Origin: Tubiluchus corallicola
Taxonomy: Eukaryota; Priapulida; Priapulimorpha; Priapulimorphida; Tubiluchidae
Direction of reading: 5' to 3'
Assembly (NCBI GenBank): GCA_030141605.1
Contig: JAQGDQ010000254.1
Span: forward strand, 64,001 to 107,500
Length of the DNA stretch: 43,500 nt
Part shown: piece after piece, positions 39,780 to 43,500 of the stretch
Numbering within the stretch: position 1 is the first letter of the stretch
Layout: each line of letters opens with the position of its first letter
Translations under genes and position numbers: made by a program
The notes under the pieces: generated by a model
The model's input: only the letters and a program-made list of their open reading frames with translations
Database searches by the model: none
What the model was told of the DNA's origin: nothing

Positions 39780-41885
39780 GCAAGCAAAAACATTGTGGTT
39801 GGTGTTACCTACCGCCCACCTGTTAATAGCTCTAGTACTTTCCTTAATAAATTCATGCATCTGTTAAATGCTAATAATATTCAGTCTAAACACTTGTTTT
39901 TACTAGGTGACATACTAGCCAATTATTTGTTTCCGCTTATCACCCGACCTACCAGAATAACTGATACATCTGCAACTCTCATTGATAATATATTTTCTAA
40001 TATAATTGATTCAGAAATATAAATGTGGCTGCTTACTCACTGGCATATCTGATCATTTACCAATCTTTGCTTTGCTTAACCTTAATTTGCCGATTTTAAG
40101 TAAATTCGTCTTTACAAAATATCGTTATGATGACAGCATCAAAATGAATTTAATTACTGATTTGAATCTAACAACTGGGATGATATCTTAACATGCAATG
40201 ATGTTAATGACGTTCCAAATTTATTTTTAGACCAATAAAACCAAAACGTACTGACATTAATTTATCTAAAATAAAAAAAACTTTGGATTACTCAGGGACT
40301 GTTAAACTCTATTAAGCACAAAAGTGAAAAGTATAAAAGTATGTAAAACACCCAAAAATGAGTTTTCAAGAGAATATAAGCTGGACCGTAATCGTTTAAG
40401 TGGTTTAATTAAAAAATCTAAATTTGATTACAACAAAAATAAACTTGAGGCTTATAAAAACAAAATGAAAAAAACATGGTACTTTATGAACAAATTATTA
40501 AATAGACATAAATCACACTCTCATGTTAGAGTTAAAATCAATATAACTACAGTGGCAAATTCATTTAATGAACATTTTGAAAATATTGGTCCCAAAATGG
40601 CTGAACAAATCGAGCAGGTTGATATTAACTACAGCCAGTTCTTGAACGGAGAATATACTAATTCGTTTAACTTTTATTTTCAACCTGTTACCCCTGACCA
40701 AGTAACAAATATTTGCAAAAAATGTAATTGCAAGACGAGCTTAAATAAATAAATAAATATATACATATAACATTTCATCTAAAAGTATGTCTGATAAAAT
40801 CCGTATCATAGCAGTTCCTCCGTGTCATATGATCAACTTCTTGCTTACTTGTGGAATCTTTCCAGATAAACTAAAACAATCAATTGTCATTCCTTTATCC
40901 AAATCTGGGTTAAGCCACTAATATGGACAAGTACAGACCGATTTCTCTTCTCCCTACTATTCCAAAACTGTTTGAACGATGTGCACATAACCAACATGAA
41001 GCTTATTTAAATAAATATTAAATCCCAATCAATTTTATTTTCATAAAAGTTGCTCAACTGATCAGGCTTTAGCAAGTGTTTGCAGTAAATTGACTGACAG
41101 TATAGAAAAAAATACCATGTAATGCGAACTCACCAAAAAGAACAAACTTTTGTAATTTATTTAACTACTGTATTGTTATTATTTTTAAGTACAGCGTACT
41201 TGCTTATTGCGTATTGCAGACTTTTTGCGAGGCCCATTGTCAGTATTGCGAGGTATTTATAAGTTTTTACTGCATACTTTTTCTTTGGCCGCCCCGAGTG
41301 TTTTCTGACCTTTCAAAAACGTTTGATACTGTCGATCATTCCATTCTAATCAATAAGTTGTTTCACTATGGTATTTCAGAGATTGCTTCTAGCTGGTTTA
41401 GGAGATACTTAACTATTTGCAATCGTTTGCAAAGCGTCAAATGCAACAATACCATATCTGATACGTTAACAGTTAAGTCTGGTGTTCCACATGTTCCACA
41501 GTTTTATTCTTGGTCCATTATTGTTTCTTATTTATATCAATGATATTACATACCTTCAGAACAAAATGAAAGTAACCAATTTGCTGATGATACAACAATA
41601 TTTATGGATTTTTGCAAACTTCCGCTTACCAATATGAACAATATGCTAAAAAATATTTCGATGTCGTTTAAGACTAATAAATTGGCACTTAATTCTAGCA
41701 AAACAAAATGTATCATGTTTCAATCTAAAAATAAACTCATTGGTCTTAAAATATCAAAAAATGTTGGTATTTTTTCCCACATGTCTTTCGCAGGTTCATC
41801 TCATAATGCTATTGGTTCAAAGCCAGGAATGCGAAGATTTTTCCAGCTGTGTTCTGCGCCCCTTAACACTCCTCATTCTGGTTAA
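39780..41885 (+). mobile_element. Decayed jockey/CR1-like LINE: endonuclease and RT
   Basis: Pieces occur in order on the plus strand. The endonuclease C-half has VGVTYRPPVNSSSTFLNKF, LFLLGDI, LITRPTRITDTSATLIDNIF and GISDHLPIFALLNLN. A linker (40324-40750) has YKLDRNRLSGLIKKSKFDYN and FNEHFENIGPKMAEQI. The RT has FPDKLKQSIVIPLSKSG, then [25 protein letters not shown], a frameshifted [21 protein letters not shown] (41580) and FKTNKLALNSSKTKCIMF. Deletions, frameshifts and an insertion of about 180 bp (41120-41300) make it inactive. It lies outside the visible kinase exons. Confidence 0.88.
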
Positions 41886-42339
41886 ATTACTATAATTAAT
41901 GATTTTTTCGTCACTGAATACGTCATCATTCGTCAACATAAAACTGGTTTCCGTCACTGAATACGTCAACATATTTCGTGCAACATACACACACATTGCA
42001 TGGCCGGATGGCTGAAATTGGCGTAGTTTATCATTTGCTCAAAGATGACCACTGGCTATTTGGCGCTGACCAGTGAAAGGAAAACTGTCAGACCTTGGAA
42101 GCACTGGGCATGAGAAAAGCAATTACTTATCTGATGTTAATGAAAGGTAATACAGGTGAGGTTTAGGCAGGTGCCAATCTAATGACGCCCACTTCCACAT
42201 CTACAGGGTACGAAGGACGCTCTCTAAACGGTGGAGGTCCTGGGACACAAATGGTGTGATACTGTACAATAAGTTTACAGGCTCCTTTGATATTGTAAAT
42301 ACCTGCATTGTGAAACAGAGTAAAGTAGCGGTGATGGTG

Positions 42340-42394
42340 GTAGTTGCGGCGGTGGCGGCGGCATGGTTATAGTAGTAGTAGCAGCAGCAGTATC

Positions 42395-42426
<32 letters not shown>

Positions 42427-42477
42427 TAACTGCAGCAAGAGAAGGAAAAGTAGTAGTAGTAGTAGTAGTAGTAGTAA

Positions 42478-42538
<61 letters not shown>

Positions 42539-42625
42539 CGTTGTAATAGTCGTAGTAGTCTAGCCGTGGTAGTAGTAGTATTAGTAATAGCAGCAACAGA
42601 GGCAATGACGGCGGCGGCAGCAGCA
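42340..42625. repeat. Triplet repeat block with (AGT)n
   Basis: AGC/ACA triplets lead into a long (AGT)n run at about 42452-42537, then mixed triplets. Poly-Ser, poly-Val and poly-Tyr frames over it are artefacts. Confidence 0.95.
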
Positions 42626-42764
42626 ACGATATAATATACAGTTCAATGCAACGTGACAATTTTTCCATTTGTGTACAGTGTATTACAATTACCCTTTTTG
42701 CAACTTGCTTTCTCGGTGTAAGTTGTAAAGTTATGTATTGATAAAAATATGAAGGGATTACGAT

Positions 42765-42865
42765 TAAATTAAAATAAATAAACAGAAATAAATGAATGGA
42801 TGAATAAATAAATAAATAAATAATGAACAAAATAAATAAATAATCAAACAAATAAATAAATGAAA
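42765..42865. repeat. (AAAT)n-type tetranucleotide repeat
   Basis: Imperfect AAATAAATAAAC units, AT-rich, with no gene. Confidence 0.9.
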
Positions 42866-42869
42866 GGAC

Positions 42870-43500
42870 AACGTTAATTGAAATTAACAGTTTAAGGCGT
42901 AAATCTAAATAGCTGTTTGTCTGTGTCTATTGAGGTTATTATAAAAAAGAGTAATATCATTTATAGTAATCTCAGTAATCTATTACTTGACATGAACTAA
43001 CATAATAATTGTGGAAACTTGCCTAGGCAAAACAAACTAAAAATCGTATACATGTGTATTTAAGGTACCATGACAAGACGGTATCGTGTAATGGTAAAGC
43101 GTCTGCTTTCTGTCTGGTAGGGCCTATTAAGTTTATGACCGGGTCATGCCTACGACTTTAAAAACAATGCTGGTGTTGCCCTACCTGACGTCAATTTGGT
43201 GTTTAGGATAAATGAGGTTAACAATAATCTCTGTTATGTAGTTTATCATTCTTATTTACAGTCAGCAATTAGCTTTCCGAGCTTATGTTAATTGCTAATC
43301 GAAAGACCAACTTTAATTATCACACGCATATTTGAAAATGGCAAAAAGTTTTCGGTAGTCAGCCTTGCAATTTGATTTTTTTGTTTTTTTAAGACAGTTT
43401 AATTTAGTAACTATGTACAACTGGTCATGGTAATTTATCCAACATAAGTGTTATTATTTTACAGTTAATTTTCACACCTATTTTGTTAAAACTTAAAACG
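42870..43500. other. No gene seen
   Basis: AT-rich. A weak tRNA-like stretch at about 43079-43150 has a box A-like TGTAATGGTAAAGC but no acceptable box B. Confidence 0.5.

Noticed and set aside
42201-42851. Minus-strand ORF of 216 codons with a long Tyr run
   Set aside because: Built on the (AGT)n triplet repeat; no domain and the ends are AT-rich intergenic sequence.
43079-43150. Possible tRNA gene
   Set aside because: Box A-like motif only; no matching B box, and stems do not close.

Overview
The window is AT-rich nuclear DNA from an invertebrate animal. The evidence is a GT-AG intron-split protein kinase gene, an animal-type linker histone H1, several decayed non-LTR retrotransposons, small fold-back elements and long microsatellites. 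There are no operons and no prokaryotic or organellar signals. The phylum cannot be fixed from sequence alone.

The backbone is one minus-strand gene whose visible exons run from 36783 down to 12262. Fifteen exons were assembled by hand from splice sites and reading phase. They encode most of a Ser/Thr kinase domain (VAVK lysine, HRDLKMEN loop, [12 protein letters not shown]), a UBA-like segment, a glutamine/histidine-rich exon and a long Ser-rich tail ending KSLRPRPSDNGTTRH. Motifs and order fit the AMPK-related family, closest to HUNK (hormonally up-regulated neu-associated kinase). The glycine-loop exon and start codon were not found and may lie beyond the right edge. One junction (visible exons 12 to 13) does not keep phase and is unresolved.

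A complete two-exon histone H1 gene (18526-17707, minus) lies inside a 5.5 kb intron of the kinase gene, on the same strand. It has its own TATA box, an H1 box and a possible poly(A) signal. The same intron holds a roughly 700-bp tandem duplication with minisatellite ends, three perfect GGGTCA half-sites spaced as DR4, and a LINE fragment.

The other kinase introns carry LINE fragments (33.0, 31.4-30.1, 28.1-27.3, 15.0-14.4 kb), a MITE inserted in one of them with a readable 3-bp target duplication, three other fold-back elements, a tRNA-derived SINE, an LTR-like repeat and a GC-rich island of unknown origin.

The left flank (1-12.2 kb) is mostly non-coding, with one LTR-like repeat, a 207-bp MITE, microsatellites and a few weak exon-like stretches. 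The right flank (36.8-43.5 kb) holds a decayed LINE at 39.8-41.9 kb and triplet repeats, with no confident host gene.
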